The translations under genes were made by a program, and so were the position numbers. The notes under the pieces are model-generated. The model had not been told where the DNA came from. It did no database searches and saw nothing but the letters and a program-made list of their open reading frames with translations. DNA of 64,000 nucleotides, taken from the NCBI RefSeq assembly GCF_003026355.1, contig NZ_PYON01000006.1, positions 186,001-250,000 on the forward strand. Reading direction: 5' to 3'. Positions 1-10,615 of the stretch are shown here, piece by piece. The stretch comes from Photobacterium kishitanii (GTDB lineage Bacteria > Pseudomonadota > Gammaproteobacteria > Enterobacterales > Vibrionaceae). Position 1 is the stretch's first letter, and each line of letters opens with the position of its first letter.

Positions 1-26
1 ATTTACTTAAAGCCGGCGTCATGTAA
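1..26 (+). CDS. Possible 3' tail of kdsC (partial)
   Basis: In frame 3 the first bases read as a short tail ending ...LLKAGVM followed by TAA at 24-26. In related genomes the gene upstream of lptC is kdsC (KDO-8-phosphate phosphatase), and the tail would fit its C-terminus. Only seven residues are visible, so this rests on gene-order knowledge and not on sequence recognition. Other frames also stop early (TAG at 52-54 in frame 1), so an unrelated tail cannot be excluded. Confidence 0.3.
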
Positions 27-94
27 CGCTATTATAAAGCGTATACCTATTTAGAAACTATCGGTAACATCTAAGACAATAAAGGCTTAAGTCT

Positions 95-658
95 ATGACT
101 TTTAAAAAGCTACTCTATGTACTGCTAATGATTATATGTGCATGGCTCAGCTACTATCTACTTGAACAACATTGGCGACAAGATGTCCAAGTAACACCTA
201 ATGACGAAAAACCGATGTTTATTGGTAATAAAGTCAGTAACACTAGTTTCAATTTGAAAGGCGTACGCCAATATCAAATTGATGCTGAGCACCTTGAGCA
301 TTTCAACGTTAGTGGTATCACTACGTTCACTAAACCAGTGCTATGGGTATTTAAGCAAGGTCAAAATGCTGAGTGGCGAGTAAGTGCTAACAACGCCAAA
401 CTAGAGTCAGATAAAATCTTACACCTTCAAGGTAATGTGCGTATTTTTAACTTATTACCTGATTCAGATATTCAGGTTATTAAAACAAATAATCTACGCT
501 TAAATTTAGTTAATAAAGATTTTGATACCAATGATCATGTCACAATCAATGGCCCTGTTTTTCAAAATGAAGGCGATGGCATGAAAGGTAATATGGATCG
601 TAATGTGGCAACTCTCTTAAAAAATGTAAAAGGTAGATATGAACCGACTAAAAATTAG
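95..658 (+). CDS. lptC: LPS export protein LptC
   Basis: LptC is the bitopic inner-membrane protein that receives LPS from the LptB2FG transporter and passes it to periplasmic LptA. The 187-residue product has one N-terminal membrane anchor (about residues 6-24, LLYVLLMIICAWLSYYLL). A periplasmic beta-jellyroll-type domain follows, with the family pattern of alternating polar/hydrophobic strands. Length is normal for the family. The gene overlaps lptA by 20 bp, so the two are translationally linked. The ATG at 95 has an AAAGG about ten bases upstream. Identification is by family resemblance plus the lptC-lptA-lptB-rpoN order, which is diagnostic for gammaproteobacteria. Confidence 0.95.
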   Translation: MTFKKLLYVLLMIICAWLSYYLLEQHWRQDVQVTPNDEKPMFIGNKVSNTSFNLKGVRQYQIDAEHLEHFNVSGITTFTKPVLWVFKQGQNAEWRVSANNAKLESDKILHLQGNVRIFNLLPDSDIQVIKTNNLRLNLVNKDFDTNDHVTINGPVFQNEGDGMKGNMDRNVATLLKNVKGRYEPTKN

Positions 659-1145
659 TACTCTACTATGCTTGTTGTGTATCAGTGCACCAACATGGGC
701 TATGAAAAGTGATACCAAGCAACCCATTTATATTGATTCAGACAGTCAACAAGTTGATATGCCGAATAATATTGTCACTTTTATCGGTAATGTTAAGTTG
801 CGCCAAGGTACGATTGATATTCGCGCCAATAAAGTCGTTGTGACTCAACCAAATGCTAAATCCAAGCAGCAAACGATCATGGCATATGGAAAACCGGCAA
901 CTTTCCATCAAATAATGGAAGACGGTAAACCTCTTGATGGTGAAGCGCTTACGATGCACTATGAAACAGCGACTGAACGCCTAAAAATGACAGGAAAAGC
1001 TCAACTTAATCAAGACGGTAGCAATATTAAAGGTAATATCATCACCTACAATATTCGTGACCAACGCCTAGTAGCAGAAAGCGGCAACAAAGAGCGTGTC
1101 ACCACGGTGATACTACCAAGTCAATTAAACAATAATAAGAAATAA
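639..1145 (+). CDS. lptA: LPS transport periplasmic protein LptA
   Basis: LptA forms the periplasmic bridge that carries LPS from LptC to the outer-membrane LptDE complex. The 168-aa product begins with a clear signal peptide (MNRLKISTLLCLLCISAPTWA, cleavage near residue 21). The OstA/LptA beta-jellyroll fold follows: the stretch 'PIYIDSDSQQVDMPNNIVTF' matches the family's first strands. The start lies inside lptC (20-bp overlap) and lptB begins nine bases after its stop, giving a single lptCAB transcription unit. No anomalies seen. Confidence 0.96.
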   Translation: MNRLKISTLLCLLCISAPTWAMKSDTKQPIYIDSDSQQVDMPNNIVTFIGNVKLRQGTIDIRANKVVVTQPNAKSKQQTIMAYGKPATFHQIMEDGKPLDGEALTMHYETATERLKMTGKAQLNQDGSNIKGNIITYNIRDQRLVAESGNKERVTTVILPSQLNNNKK

Positions 1146-1154
1146 ACATCATTT

Positions 1155-1880
1155 ATGGCTATTCTAAAAGCTGAACACCTTGCAAAAAGTTACAACGGGC
1201 GCAAAGTCGTTTCCGATGTAAGTCTTGAGGTAGAATCAGGAAAAATTGTTGGTTTACTTGGTCCTAATGGCGCCGGTAAAACCACTTCATTTTATATGAT
1301 CGTTGGCTTAGTTAGCCGCGATGAAGGCACTATCACCATCGATGGAGAAGATATTAGCCTACAACCAATGCATAACCGTTCACGAATGGGTATTGGCTAT
1401 TTACCCCAAGAAGCATCAATCTTTCGTCGATTAACGGTTTATGACAACTTAATGGCGGTGCTAGAAACCCGTAAAGAGCTCACCAAAGAAGGTCGACAAG
1501 ACAAAGCTGAAGAGTTATTGGATGAGTTTAATATCCAACACATTCGCGATAGTTTAGGACAAGCATTATCAGGTGGTGAGCGTCGTCGAGTTGAAATCGC
1601 TCGCGCATTAGCAGCAAATCCGAAATTTATTCTACTTGATGAGCCATTTGCAGGTGTCGACCCTATTTCAGTTATCGATATCAAAAAGATCATTAAACAT
1701 TTACGGGATCGTGGGTTAGGGGTATTAATTACTGACCATAATGTCCGTGAAACACTGGATGTCTGTGAACATGCTTATATTGTAAGCCAAGGCCATCTTA
1801 TCGCTAATGGCACCCCGGATCATGTACTCAATCATGAGCACGTTAAACGGGTTTATCTTGGTGATCAGTTCCGTCTCTAG
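1155..1880 (+). CDS. lptB: LPS export ABC transporter ATPase LptB
   Basis: LptB is the cytoplasmic ATPase of the LptB2FG transporter that extracts LPS from the inner membrane. All ABC motifs are visible in the 241 residues: Walker [10 protein letters not shown] (about residues 37-45), signature LSGGERRR, Walker [14 protein letters not shown], and the switch histidine in ITDHNVRET. Length matches the family (241 in E. coli). It follows lptA by nine bases and precedes rpoN, the conserved arrangement. No alternative assignment is realistic. Confidence 0.98.
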   Translation: MAILKAEHLAKSYNGRKVVSDVSLEVESGKIVGLLGPNGAGKTTSFYMIVGLVSRDEGTITIDGEDISLQPMHNRSRMGIGYLPQEASIFRRLTVYDNLMAVLETRKELTKEGRQDKAEELLDEFNIQHIRDSLGQALSGGERRRVEIARALAANPKFILLDEPFAGVDPISVIDIKKIIKHLRDRGLGVLITDHNVRETLDVCEHAYIVSQGHLIANGTPDHVLNHEHVKRVYLGDQFRL

Positions 1881-1936
1881 CATTCACTATTGATTACAGA
1901 TACTAACAACAATAACAATAAGGTGTATCAACGTTA

Positions 1937-3421
1937 ATGAAAACTTCGCTCCAACTTAAGCTCGGTCAACAGTTAGCAATGACGCCTCAGCTACAACAAG
2001 CCATTCGCTTGTTGCAGCTATCTACGTTGGAACTCCAACAAGAAATTCAAGAAGCGCTTGATGGTAACCCTCTCCTAGAGCTCGATGAAACACTTGATGC
2101 GGATGAAGTCAGCACTAACAATGACACCTCCACCGCAGAAACCACCACTAACGACAGCAGTGAAAATCTCGACGATATTGAAAGCTTTGATACAGCAGAA
2201 GCACTAGAAACGCGCGAACTACCCACTGAACTCCCTGTTGATAGCACTTGGGATGATGTTTACAGTGCCGGCACAGGTAGTGCTGGCATTGCGATTGATG
2301 ACGACATTCCTGTGTATCAAGGTGAAACCACCGAATCACTACAAGATTACTTAATGTGGCAAGTGCATCTAACCCCATTTAGTGAAACGGATTTAGCCAT
2401 TGCGACCGCCATTATCGATGCGGTTAATGAAAAAGGCTATCTCAGCTGCACTACTGCTGAAATTCTTGAGAACTTCGAAGATGAAGAGCTTGAGATTGAA
2501 CTTGATGAAGTAGAGGCTGTACTTAAACGAGTACAGCAATTTGATCCTCTCGGGGTCGCCTCTCGTAATTTACAAGAATGTTTATTACTGCAACTTGCCA
2601 CTTATCCAACCCAGACCCAATGGCTTACTGAAGCTAAAACGCTATTGCGCGAACACATTAATTTATTAGGCAATCGCGATTATCGTCAGCTAATGCGAGA
2701 GACCAAGCTCAAAGAGCCAGAACTTAAAGCGGTAATGGATCTGATCCATAGCTTAGATCCTCGCCCAGGTAACCGCGTAATATCAACTGAAACTGAATAC
2801 GTTATTCCCGACGTGTCAGTATTTAAAGAGAATGGCAAATGGGTCGTCAGTATTAACCCTGATAGCATTCCACGCATCAAAGTTAATCAGCAATATGCCG
2901 CATTGAGTAACAACACCCGTAATAGTGCTGATGGCCAATTTATCCGCACCCACCTACAAGACGCTAAATGGCTAATTAAAAGCCTTGAAAGTCGCAATGA
3001 AACCTTGCTCAAAGTTGCTCGCTGTATTGTAGAACAACAGCAAGATTTTTTTGAATTTGGTGAAGAAGCCATGAAACCGATGGTTCTTAACGACATCGCT
3101 CTTGCGGTTGAAATGCACGAATCCACCATATCCCGAGTCACTACACAAAAATATATGCATACACCTCGGGGTATTTTTGAATTGAAATACTTCTTCTCAA
3201 GTCATGTCAGTACGGATAATGGCGGTGAATGTTCATCGACAGCTATTCGCGCACTGGTGAAGAAACTTGTTGCTGCTGAAAATCAGGCTAAACCCCTGAG
3301 TGACAGCAAAATTGCGACTTTATTGGCAGAACAAGGGATCATGGTTGCGCGACGAACTATCGCTAAGTACCGTGAATCTTTAGGAATTCCGCCATCAAAT
3401 CAGCGAAAATGTCTGATCTAA
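1937..3421 (+). CDS. rpoN: RNA polymerase sigma-54 factor RpoN
   Basis: Sigma-54 directs RNA polymerase to -24/-12 promoters that need enhancer-binding activators (nitrogen, flagellar and other regulons). In the 494-aa product, region I is intact at the N-terminus ([20 protein letters not shown]). An acidic, Asp/Glu/Thr-rich region II spans roughly residues 60-130. The core-binding domain follows. The C-terminal RpoN box reads [20 protein letters not shown]. An AAGG-like site precedes the ATG. The downstream hpf-ptsN-rapZ-npr genes form the conserved rpoN cluster. Confidence 0.98.
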   Translation: MKTSLQLKLGQQLAMTPQLQQAIRLLQLSTLELQQEIQEALDGNPLLELDETLDADEVSTNNDTSTAETTTNDSSENLDDIESFDTAEALETRELPTELPVDSTWDDVYSAGTGSAGIAIDDDIPVYQGETTESLQDYLMWQVHLTPFSETDLAIATAIIDAVNEKGYLSCTTAEILENFEDEELEIELDEVEAVLKRVQQFDPLGVASRNLQECLLLQLATYPTQTQWLTEAKTLLREHINLLGNRDYRQLMRETKLKEPELKAVMDLIHSLDPRPGNRVISTETEYVIPDVSVFKENGKWVVSINPDSIPRIKVNQQYAALSNNTRNSADGQFIRTHLQDAKWLIKSLESRNETLLKVARCIVEQQQDFFEFGEEAMKPMVLNDIALAVEMHESTISRVTTQKYMHTPRGIFELKYFFSSHVSTDNGGECSSTAIRALVKKLVAAENQAKPLSDSKIATLLAEQGIMVARRTIAKYRESLGIPPSNQRKCLI

Positions 3422-3453
3422 ATCGGATCAGCGCCAACAAAAGGAAGATGTCT

Positions 3454-3741
3454 ATGCAAATCAATATTACCGGACACCATGTTGATGTAACCGATTCTTT
3501 ACGAGAGTATGTCAGTACCAAATTTGAAAAATTAGAGCGATTCTTCGACAAAATCAATACTGTACAAGTGATCTTAAATGTCGAAAAGCTCCAACAAATT
3601 GCCGAAGCAACACTGCATATTAATTCAGGAGAAATCCACGCAAAGGCTGATTCTGAAAATATGTATGCCGCGATTGACGAATTGACTGATAAACTGGTCC
3701 GTCAATTAAACAAACATAAAGATAAACTCAATAGTCACTAA
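3454..3741 (+). CDS. hpf: Ribosome hibernation promoting factor HPF (short form)
   Basis: HPF binds the 30S subunit near the mRNA channel and promotes formation of inactive 100S ribosomes in stationary phase. The 95-aa product is the short gammaproteobacterial form: MQINITGHHVDVTDSLREYV at the start and QLNKHKDKL at the end, closely resembling E. coli HPF. The frame is open from 3409, but the ATG at 3454 is preferred. It matches the family N-terminus and has AAGGAAG (3441-3447) at proper spacing, whereas the ATG at 3448 directly abuts that site. Confidence 0.95.
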   Translation: MQINITGHHVDVTDSLREYVSTKFEKLERFFDKINTVQVILNVEKLQQIAEATLHINSGEIHAKADSENMYAAIDELTDKLVRQLNKHKDKLNSH

Positions 3742-3743
3742 TC

Positions 3744-4193
3744 ATGCAACTGAGTAAAGTATTGAGCCTGGACTGCACCAAAAGTGCAGTCCCCTGCTCC
3801 AGCAAAAAACGCGCGCTAGAGCTCATCAGTGAGATCGCCGCAGCACATCTTGATCAAAATCCGCAGCCATTATTTGAATGTATGCTCAATCGTGAAAAAT
3901 TGGGTACCACAGGTATTGGTAACGGCATTGCGATTCCGCATGGTCGAATCAGTAACAGTGATCACGCTATTGCGATCCTGATTCAATGCCAAGATCCAAT
4001 CGACTTTGATGCCATTGATGGCCAACCGATTGATCTTTTATTTGCCCTTCTGGTTCCTGAAGAACAATGTAAAGAGCATTTATCGACCCTTGCAAGCATG
4101 GCTGAAAAACTTGGAAATAAGAAAATTTGCAAGCAATTACGCAATGCAACAACCGATCAAGAATTATATAACATACTGATTGATGAAGAATAA
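3744..4193 (+). CDS. ptsN: Nitrogen-regulatory PTS EIIA protein PtsN
   Basis: PtsN (EIIA-Ntr) is the terminal phospho-acceptor of the nitrogen PTS relay (PtsP-NPr-PtsN). It regulates potassium homeostasis and other targets by protein contact. The 149-aa product has the EIIA mannitol/fructose-type fold with the phosphorylated histidine in GIAIPHGRIS (about residue 68). It starts two bases after hpf stops, in the conserved rpoN-hpf-ptsN-rapZ-npr order. Length and motifs are normal. Confidence 0.96.
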   Translation: MQLSKVLSLDCTKSAVPCSSKKRALELISEIAAAHLDQNPQPLFECMLNREKLGTTGIGNGIAIPHGRISNSDHAIAILIQCQDPIDFDAIDGQPIDLLFALLVPEEQCKEHLSTLASMAEKLGNKKICKQLRNATTDQELYNILIDEE

Positions 4194-4229
4194 ATCAGTG
4201 AACCCCCACATAAAGAAGGTAGCTTAACC

Positions 4230-5081
4230 ATGAGGTTAATGGTTGTTAGTGGCCGCTCAGGTTCTGGTAAATCGGTCGCACTACGCGTGCTAGAAGATTT
4301 AGGGTATTACTGTGTTGATAACCTTCCCGTACACCTGCTGCCACAATTTGTAAATGACATAGCAAATAGCGAGCAAGACATAGCTGTTAGCATCGATATT
4401 CGTAATATGCCACCGCACCAAGGTGAGCTCGAAGCCATTTTTAAAAATTTAGCCAGTGATGTTGATGTCAACATTATTTTTCTCGATGCTGATGATAAAG
4501 AGTTGGTCAAACGCTACAGTGAAACACGCCGTTTACACCCGTTATCTCGCCATAACATGAGCTTGGAACAAGCTATCCAATCAGAAAGTGCTTTGCTAAG
4601 TGATCTTAAAGAGCATGCGGATCTTGTAATTGATACCACTAACCGCTCCATTCATGATTTAAGTGAAACTGTTCGTGCTCGAGTATTAGGCCGTGAAGCA
4701 CGAGAGTTGATCTTAGTGTTTGAATCTTTTGGTTTTAAACATGGTCTCCCTTCTGATGCTGACTATGTATTTGATGTGCGTTTTTTACCTAATCCACATT
4801 GGGTGCCTGAGCTCAAACCCCAAACAGGTCTTGATCAAGGCGTAAAAGATTTTTTATCCGCGCATGCTGAAGTCAATAAGCTTAATTATCAATTGCGTAA
4901 TTTCATCGAAACTTGGCTACCTATGTTAGAAAAAAATAATCGTAGTTATGTCACAGTAGCCATTGGCTGTACTGGCGGACAACACCGTTCGGTCTATATC
5001 GCCCAGCAACTTGCCGATTATTTTACTCAGCAAGGTCAACAAGTGCAGGTGCGTCATCGCACGCTGGAAAATTATAAATGA
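4230..5081 (+). CDS. rapZ: RNase adapter protein RapZ
   Basis: RapZ is the RNA-binding adapter that presents GlmZ sRNA to RNase E, so it controls glucosamine-6-phosphate synthase levels. The 283-aa product starts [15 protein letters not shown], with the Walker A motif directly at the N-terminus as in the family. The C-terminal RNA-binding part contains [12 protein letters not shown], a hallmark stretch. Length equals the E. coli protein (284). AAGAAGG lies upstream of the ATG. The 3' end overlaps npr by four bases (ATGA). Confidence 0.97.
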   Translation: MRLMVVSGRSGSGKSVALRVLEDLGYYCVDNLPVHLLPQFVNDIANSEQDIAVSIDIRNMPPHQGELEAIFKNLASDVDVNIIFLDADDKELVKRYSETRRLHPLSRHNMSLEQAIQSESALLSDLKEHADLVIDTTNRSIHDLSETVRARVLGREARELILVFESFGFKHGLPSDADYVFDVRFLPNPHWVPELKPQTGLDQGVKDFLSAHAEVNKLNYQLRNFIETWLPMLEKNNRSYVTVAIGCTGGQHRSVYIAQQLADYFTQQGQQVQVRHRTLENYK

Positions 5082-5350
5082 CCATCAGCCGTGAGTTATT
5101 TATTCGTAATCGTCTCGGGCTCCATGCTCGAGCGGCGATAAAGTTGGTTGAGTTAGCTCAAAGCTTTGAAGCCGTCATTACTATCTCTAATGGTGATAAC
5201 AGTGCTACAGCTGATAGCGTAATGGGATTACTGATGCTTGATTCAGCACAAGGCCAAAAAATCATGGTCAGTGCTGAAGGCCAAGATGCTAAATCTGCTT
5301 TGATTGCCGTTTCAAGCCTAATTGAAGCGGGATTTGATGAAGAAAATTAA
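5078..5350 (+). CDS. npr: Nitrogen PTS phosphocarrier protein NPr
   Basis: NPr is the HPr-like phosphocarrier between PtsP and PtsN. The 90-aa product has the HPr active-site signature [10 protein letters not shown], with the phosphorylated His near residue 16. The C-terminal helix ends [10 protein letters not shown]. It overlaps rapZ by four bases and closes the rpoN cluster. It is distinguished from canonical ptsH by genomic context. Confidence 0.95.
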   Translation: MTISRELFIRNRLGLHARAAIKLVELAQSFEAVITISNGDNSATADSVMGLLMLDSAQGQKIMVSAEGQDAKSALIAVSSLIEAGFDEEN

Positions 5351-5635
5351 CAAACTATCTCACTAACAATCGATTATTAGCTATTAAATCCTGGTTTATT
5401 GCTCAACTTAATAACTTTTTTAGTGCGCGATACATTCTCGCCAAATACGCTTTTTAGAGGTTCTTGGTAGATAAAAAGCATGAAATGTAGATATATCACC
5501 ATTATGATCATGCGTATCGCCCATACTTGATTGGTTTATGAGCTAATTAAATATCAATCAGCAGGAGACAAAGGCTAACTGATTACGTTAAAATTCAGCT
5601 TATTGCGCCATCAAATATAAGTGGGCCTAATACCT
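5351..5635. other. Intergenic region upstream of mgtE
   Basis: This 285-bp AT-rich gap separates npr from mgtE. It presumably holds the mgtE promoter and 5' leader. A Shine-Dalgarno-like CAGGAG lies at about 5561-5566, with no convincing ORF behind it. I looked for an M-box magnesium riboswitch and do not recognise its conserved core. No strong rho-independent terminator for npr is evident. Confidence 0.4.
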
Positions 5636-6997
5636 ATGGCGGATGTATTAGAACAAGATCAAACCCATCACACACTCCAAGAAGTCAACAAAGCACTTGA
5701 AAATGGCATGTTTGTCCATGTTCGCCGATTACTCCAAGATATGGAGCCGGAGGATATTGCTCACCTGTTAGAAGCCTCGCCTCCGAAAGAACGTCAAGTC
5801 TTATGGCAATTGACGGATCCGGAAGAGCAAGGGGAGATCCTTGATGAGCTTTCTGAAGATGTAAAAGATGGCATCGTCTCGCAAATGGAACCAGAAAAAC
5901 TGGCAGCCGTTACCGAGGGGATGGAAAGCGATGATGTCGCATACGTACTTCGTAGCCTCTCTGATGAGCGTTACCAAGAAGTATTGGCACAAATGGATGC
6001 CACCGATCGTCATCGTATCGAAACAGCGCTCGCCTACCCGGAAGATACTGCCGGTGGGATGATGAGTACCGATTTTATCACCATTCGTGGTGACGTAACT
6101 GCTGATGTAGTATTACGTTATTTACGTATGCGTGGTGAACTTCCAGAAGCAACTGATTCTTTATATGTTGTCGATGATAACCAAGTATTAATTGGTCATC
6201 TATCTCTATCTACCTTGATCACAACCCAACCAGACATTGAAATTAAAGATGTGATGCAAGATGCTGACGAAGCAATTGCTGTTGATATGGCAGATAGTGA
6301 AATAGCGAATATCTTTGAACGTCGAAATTGGCTATCTGCGCCTGTTGTTGACGCTAACAACCATCTATTAGGTCGTATTACTATCGATGACGTGGTTGAC
6401 TTGATCCGTGAAGAAGCGGAACACTCAATGATGACCATGGCAGGTATGGATGATGATGAAGATACTTTTGCTCCAGTATTAAAATCAGCGAAAAGTCGTA
6501 GCATTTGGTTAGGGGTTAATGTCCTAACAGCCTTAGCGGCAGCATCTGTTTCCAACATGTTTGAACACACTTTACAACAGATGGCGACCGTAGCGGTATT
6601 AATGACGATTGTGCCATCGATGGGTGGTGTCGCAGGTAACCAAACTGTAGCACTGGTGATTCGAGGCCTTGCTGTTGGCCATATCGGTGATACCAACACC
6701 CGCTGGCTACTGAGTAAAGAAGCACGGGTGGGATTAATTAATGGCTTAGTTTGGGCATTAATTATCGGGGTCGTGGTCTTTGTTTGGAAAGGCAGCTTAA
6801 TGCTGGGTGCCATTATGGCCGGAGCCATGCTAGCCAACCTGTTTATTGCTGGTGTTGCTGGAGTATTAATTCCAATCGGACTTAAAAAACTAAAGATCGA
6901 CCCAGCACTCGCAGGTGGTATGGCACTCACGACCTGTACTGATATTGTCGGTTTAATGGTGTTCTTAGGTCTAGCAACGATCTTTATTACGCCTTAA
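5636..6997 (+). CDS. mgtE: Magnesium transporter MgtE
   Basis: MgtE is a homodimeric Mg2+ channel/transporter of the inner membrane, gated by its cytosolic domains. Order of domains in the product: MgtE N domain (superhelical, about residues 30-130), two CBS domains (about 135-260), then five C-terminal membrane helices. The conserved glycine/alanine-rich pore segments are visible (PSMGGVAGNQTVALVIRGLA and AGGMALTTCTDIVGL). The ATG at 5636 (MADVLEQ) gives 453 aa and fits family starts; an in-frame GTG at 5621 would add five residues. A perfect bidirectional terminator follows. Confidence 0.95.
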   Translation: MADVLEQDQTHHTLQEVNKALENGMFVHVRRLLQDMEPEDIAHLLEASPPKERQVLWQLTDPEEQGEILDELSEDVKDGIVSQMEPEKLAAVTEGMESDDVAYVLRSLSDERYQEVLAQMDATDRHRIETALAYPEDTAGGMMSTDFITIRGDVTADVVLRYLRMRGELPEATDSLYVVDDNQVLIGHLSLSTLITTQPDIEIKDVMQDADEAIAVDMADSEIANIFERRNWLSAPVVDANNHLLGRITIDDVVDLIREEAEHSMMTMAGMDDDEDTFAPVLKSAKSRSIWLGVNVLTALAAASVSNMFEHTLQQMATVAVLMTIVPSMGGVAGNQTVALVIRGLAVGHIGDTNTRWLLSKEARVGLINGLVWALIIGVVVFVWKGSLMLGAIMAGAMLANLFIAGVAGVLIPIGLKKLKIDPALAGGMALTTCTDIVGLMVFLGLATIFITP

Positions 6998-7020
6998 TTC
7001 CGAATAACTAACGCGATCAA

Positions 7021-7054
7021 AAAAGCCCGAATCAAGCAATTGATTCGGGCTTTT
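7021..7054. terminator. Bidirectional rho-independent terminator (mgtE / pmbA)
   Basis: A perfect 15-bp stem (AAAAGCCCGAATCAA at 7021-7035 with its complement at 7040-7054) has a GCAA loop, with A-rich and T-rich flanks on each side. It lies between the convergent 3' ends of mgtE (+) and pmbA (-) and can serve both. Confidence 0.93.
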
Positions 7055-7084
7055 TATTGATAATTTATGCTAGGTTAAATACGA

Positions 7085-8428
7085 TTATTCGCCCGCAATT
7101 TTCATTGAATCTAACAGCATTGACCCCGTTAGAATCTGACTGCGAGTTTCAGTATCACGACCAATTGCGACAATATTCTGCATCATATCTTTAAGATTAC
7201 CCGCAATCGTAATTTCAGATACAGGGTATTGAATTTGACCATTCTCAACCCAGAAGCCAGCAGCACCACGTGAATAATCGCCAGTGATAATGTTAACCCC
7301 TTGACCCATCAATTCAGTGACGAGCAAGCCGCGATCCATCTTCTTCAGCATTTGCTCAAAGCTTTCACCGCTTGATGATACTAACCAGTTGTGAATACCA
7401 CCAGCATGGCCAGTCGGCTGCATCTTCATCTTACGCGCAGCATAACTGGTTAACAAATACGTCTGCAGTGCACCACCCGTAATGATTTCACGATCATAAG
7501 TTGCTAAGCCTTCACTATCAAACGGGGTACTTGCCATACCACGTAGAATATGAGGACGCTCGCTGATGTTTAACCATTCTGGAAAAATCTGCTCACCAAG
7601 TTTGTCTAATAAAAATGATGATTTACGGTATAGGTTAGCACCGCTTATCCCCATCACTAAGTGGCCAAACAATCCCGTTGCGACATCAGCGGCAAACATC
7701 ACCGGTGCTTCACGCGTAGTCAGTTTTTGTGGATCAATACGGCTAACCGTACGCTCAGCAGCATGACGACCAACCCGTTCAGGCGTCCACATTTCAGATG
7801 CTAGACGTGAAGTGGTATAGCTATAATCACGCTCCATATTGCCATTTTTACCTTCACTGATCACACAACAACTAATGCTATGACGACTAGAGGCATAACT
7901 GGCTAACATGCCATGACTATTACCATAAACACGTACACCGTAGTGACTATCGTAGCTAGCACCATCACTTTGTTTTACGCGCGGATCAAACGCAAGCGCA
8001 GCTTCTTCTGCGGCAATTGCGACGGCAGCAGCATGGTCAGGCTCAGGCTCATCTGGATGAAATAAGTCTAAATCAGGAATATTACGCGCCATTAACTCTG
8101 CTGGACCTGGACCTGCAAACGGATCTTCCGATGTGTAATTTGCAATATCTAAAGCGGCTGCAACAGTTTGAGCAATAGCGGCTTCGCTTAAATCTGAAGT
8201 TGATGCACTACCTTTACGGTTGCCACGGTACACAGTAATACCAAGCGCACCATCGCTATTAAATTCAACATTTTCAACTTCACACATGCGAGTTGAAACA
8301 CTGATACCTGTTGTTTTGTTAATGGCTACTTCGGCTGCATCAGCCTGTTTACCAGCAACTTCAAGCGCTTTTGCTACTGCAGCTTCAAGTTCAACACGCT
8401 GATGAGCAACCTGTTCTCTTACGTCCAT
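7085..8428 (-). CDS. pmbA: Metalloprotease-complex subunit PmbA/TldE
   Basis: PmbA (TldE) partners with TldD in a heterodimeric protease that matures peptide antibiotics and degrades CcdA-like proteins. The 447-aa product is full length. It has the PmbA/TldA family fold including the conserved [15 protein letters not shown] segment near the C-terminus. As expected for TldE it lacks the HExxxH zinc motif found in TldD. It is divergent from darP, a conserved pairing, and convergent with mgtE across a shared terminator. Confidence 0.95.
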   Translation of the reverse strand: MDVREQVAHQRVELEAAVAKALEVAGKQADAAEVAINKTTGISVSTRMCEVENVEFNSDGALGITVYRGNRKGSASTSDLSEAAIAQTVAAALDIANYTSEDPFAGPGPAELMARNIPDLDLFHPDEPEPDHAAAVAIAAEEAALAFDPRVKQSDGASYDSHYGVRVYGNSHGMLASYASSRHSISCCVISEGKNGNMERDYSYTTSRLASEMWTPERVGRHAAERTVSRIDPQKLTTREAPVMFAADVATGLFGHLVMGISGANLYRKSSFLLDKLGEQIFPEWLNISERPHILRGMASTPFDSEGLATYDREIITGGALQTYLLTSYAARKMKMQPTGHAGGIHNWLVSSSGESFEQMLKKMDRGLLVTELMGQGVNIITGDYSRGAAGFWVENGQIQYPVSEITIAGNLKDMMQNIVAIGRDTETRSQILTGSMLLDSMKIAGE

Positions 8429-8542
8429 ACAATCACTTAAGGTTAGGGTTTAGCTTATTAGTTATAGAATAATGTAATTTACGCCCAAAATCGTTATTAA
8501 ACTGATAAAATAGAACTATTGATACAATAAGTGAGCCCATTT

Positions 8543-9067
8543 ATGAGCCGTAAAAACAAAAAAGCCCCTTGGGATGAAGAAGAAGAAATCATCTGGGTAA
8601 GTAAATCCGAGATGAAACGCGACATGGAAGAGTTACAAAAAATTGGTGAAGCGTTAGTTGAACTTACACCCAACGCGCTAGCAAAAGTGCCATTAGATGA
8701 AGAAATGATGGCTGCAATTAAAGACGCCCAGCGCTTTAGCAAAGAAGCGCGTCGTCGTCAGTTGCAATTTATTGGTAAGCAGATGCGTCATATGGATCTC
8801 GAACCAATTCAAGCTGCACTCGACAAATTAAATAATAAGCACTCACAGCACACTGTTGCCCTTAAAAAGCTTGAAATCAAACGTGATAAGCTGATTGAAA
8901 ATGGTGACAGCATGCTTAATGCTATTATGGTTGATCATCCAGATGCTGATCGCCAACACCTACGCCAATTGGTTCGTCAAGCAGCCAAAGAAAAAGCGCA
9001 GGAAAAACCAGGCAAAGCATGCCGTGAGATTTTTCAATATCTAAAATCTTTATACCTTGCTGATTAA
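8543..9067 (+). CDS. darP: Ribosome biogenesis factor DarP (YjgA, DUF615)
   Basis: DarP promotes late assembly of the 50S subunit around the peptidyl-transferase centre. The 174-aa product begins [25 protein letters not shown] and is highly charged, alpha-helical and basic toward the C-terminus. It contains the family's [17 protein letters not shown] segment. An in-frame GTG at 8531 is possible, but the ATG at 8543 matches the family start. It is divergent from pmbA, the usual neighbour. Confidence 0.94.
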   Translation: MSRKNKKAPWDEEEEIIWVSKSEMKRDMEELQKIGEALVELTPNALAKVPLDEEMMAAIKDAQRFSKEARRRQLQFIGKQMRHMDLEPIQAALDKLNNKHSQHTVALKKLEIKRDKLIENGDSMLNAIMVDHPDADRQHLRQLVRQAAKEKAQEKPGKACREIFQYLKSLYLAD

Positions 9068-9096
9068 TCTCCTCGATTAATGCCCTCAGCAATAAC

Positions 9097-9125
9097 AAAA
9101 ATGCCAGCATCTCTGCCGGCATTTT
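9097..9125. terminator. Bidirectional terminator (darP / tldD)
   Basis: A stem of about 13 bp with one mismatch (AAAAATGCCAGCA, loop TCTC, TGCCGGCATTTTT) lies between the convergent ends of darP (+) and tldD (-). It has A-run and T-run flanks suited to both directions. Confidence 0.9.
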
Positions 9126-9152
9126 TATTTAAAATAAAGTAATTACTGTTAT

Positions 9153-10601
9153 TTATTCAGTGCCACCAACCGTCATTGAATCGATCTTCAATGTTGGTTG
9201 ACCAACACCAACAGGCACGCTTTGACCCGCTTTACCACACACACCAACGCCACGGTCAATATCAAGATCATTACCGACCATCGACACTTGCTGCATCGCC
9301 TCAATACCACTACCAATTAAGGTCGCACCTTTAATCGGACGAGTAATTTTACCGTTTTCAATCAAGTAAGCTTCTGAAGCAGAGAAAACGAATTTACCCG
9401 AAGTAATATCAACCTGACCGCCACCAAAGTTAGGCGCATAAATACCACTTTTAACACTGGCAATAATTTCTTCTGGAGTATGTTCGCCTGGCAACATATA
9501 AGTATTGGTCATTCGCGGCATCGGTAAATGCGCATAGGATTCACGGCGACCGTTACCTGTTGGTGCAACCCCCATTAAACGTGCATTGAGCTTATCTTGC
9601 ATATAGCCTTTAAGCTTACCGCCTTCAATCAAGACATTATGTTGTGCTGGCGTACCCTCATCATCAATATTAATTGAACCTCGGCGATCGACTAGCGTAC
9701 CATCATCAACAATAGTACATAACGGCGAAGTCACTTGCTGTCCTATTTGGCCAGCGAACATTGATGAGCCTTTACGGTTAAAATCACCTTCTAAACCGTG
9801 GCCTACCGCTTCATGTAATAACACCCCTGGCCAACCCGCCCCTAATACAATCGGCATAGTACCAGCAGGCGCAGCATCAGCTTCAAGGTTAACTAATGCT
9901 TGGCGAATCGCTTCATCAGCAAAAAAGATCGCTTGGCTTTTACCGGTTGCATCTTCAGTTAAAAACGTTTCATAACCATAACGACCACCGCCACCAGCAC
10001 TGCCACGTTCACGCTTATCACCTTTTTCAACCAAGACGCTAATAGATAAACGTACCAATGGGCGAATATCTGCCGCATAAGTACCGTCTAATGCCGCAAC
10101 TAATACTTCTTCATAGACGCCATTTATACTGGCTGAAACTTCTGTGACCAATGGCTCTTTAGTACGAATATAACGATCAATTTCTTCAAGCAATGCAATT
10201 TTTTGGTATTTATCAAAACTACCTAATGGATTAATTGGTGAATAAATACCAGACGATGCCATTGGTGCAAATGTCTGAACTTTGCCATTACCGCCTTGAC
10301 GCACAATCCCACGCGCAGCTTTAGCACTTTGGGTTAAGGCTAATAAATTAATTTGATCTGAGTAAGCAAAGCCAGTTTTCTCACCAGCAACAGCACGCAC
10401 GCCTACACCACGATCAATGTTAAACGAGCCATCTTTGATAATACTGTCTTCTAAAACTAACGACTCATGCCAACATGACTGAAAATATATATCAGCATAA
10501 TCAACATCACGGGTAGCAATTAAGCCAAGAATGTTATGCAATTCATCACGACCAAGACCTGATTGGTCTAGCATGGTACTTTCTACAGTGTTAAGGGTCA
10601 T
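9153..10601 (-). CDS. tldD: Metalloprotease TldD
   Basis: TldD is the catalytic zinc subunit of the TldD/TldE protease. The 482-aa product has the HExxxH motif in [14 protein letters not shown] (about residue 265). It also has the glycine-rich C-terminal region typical of the family, including [20 protein letters not shown]. Length matches the family (481 in E. coli). It lies 14 bases downstream of the nitrilase-family gene and is probably co-transcribed with it. Confidence 0.96.
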   Translation of the reverse strand: MTLNTVESTMLDQSGLGRDELHNILGLIATRDVDYADIYFQSCWHESLVLEDSIIKDGSFNIDRGVGVRAVAGEKTGFAYSDQINLLALTQSAKAARGIVRQGGNGKVQTFAPMASSGIYSPINPLGSFDKYQKIALLEEIDRYIRTKEPLVTEVSASINGVYEEVLVAALDGTYAADIRPLVRLSISVLVEKGDKRERGSAGGGGRYGYETFLTEDATGKSQAIFFADEAIRQALVNLEADAAPAGTMPIVLGAGWPGVLLHEAVGHGLEGDFNRKGSSMFAGQIGQQVTSPLCTIVDDGTLVDRRGSINIDDEGTPAQHNVLIEGGKLKGYMQDKLNARLMGVAPTGNGRRESYAHLPMPRMTNTYMLPGEHTPEEIIASVKSGIYAPNFGGGQVDITSGKFVFSASEAYLIENGKITRPIKGATLIGSGIEAMQQVSMVGNDLDIDRGVGVCGKAGQSVPVGVGQPTLKIDSMTVGGTE

Positions 10602-10615
10602 TAATTTGCTCTTAA

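Noticed and set aside
5351-5635. M-box magnesium riboswitch before mgtE
   Set aside because: Could not find the conserved M-box core; region left as unassigned.
6196-6930. 244-codon reverse frame inside mgtE
   Set aside because: Antisense shadow of a well-supported gene; Ser/Thr/Ile/Pro-rich composition typical of such shadows.
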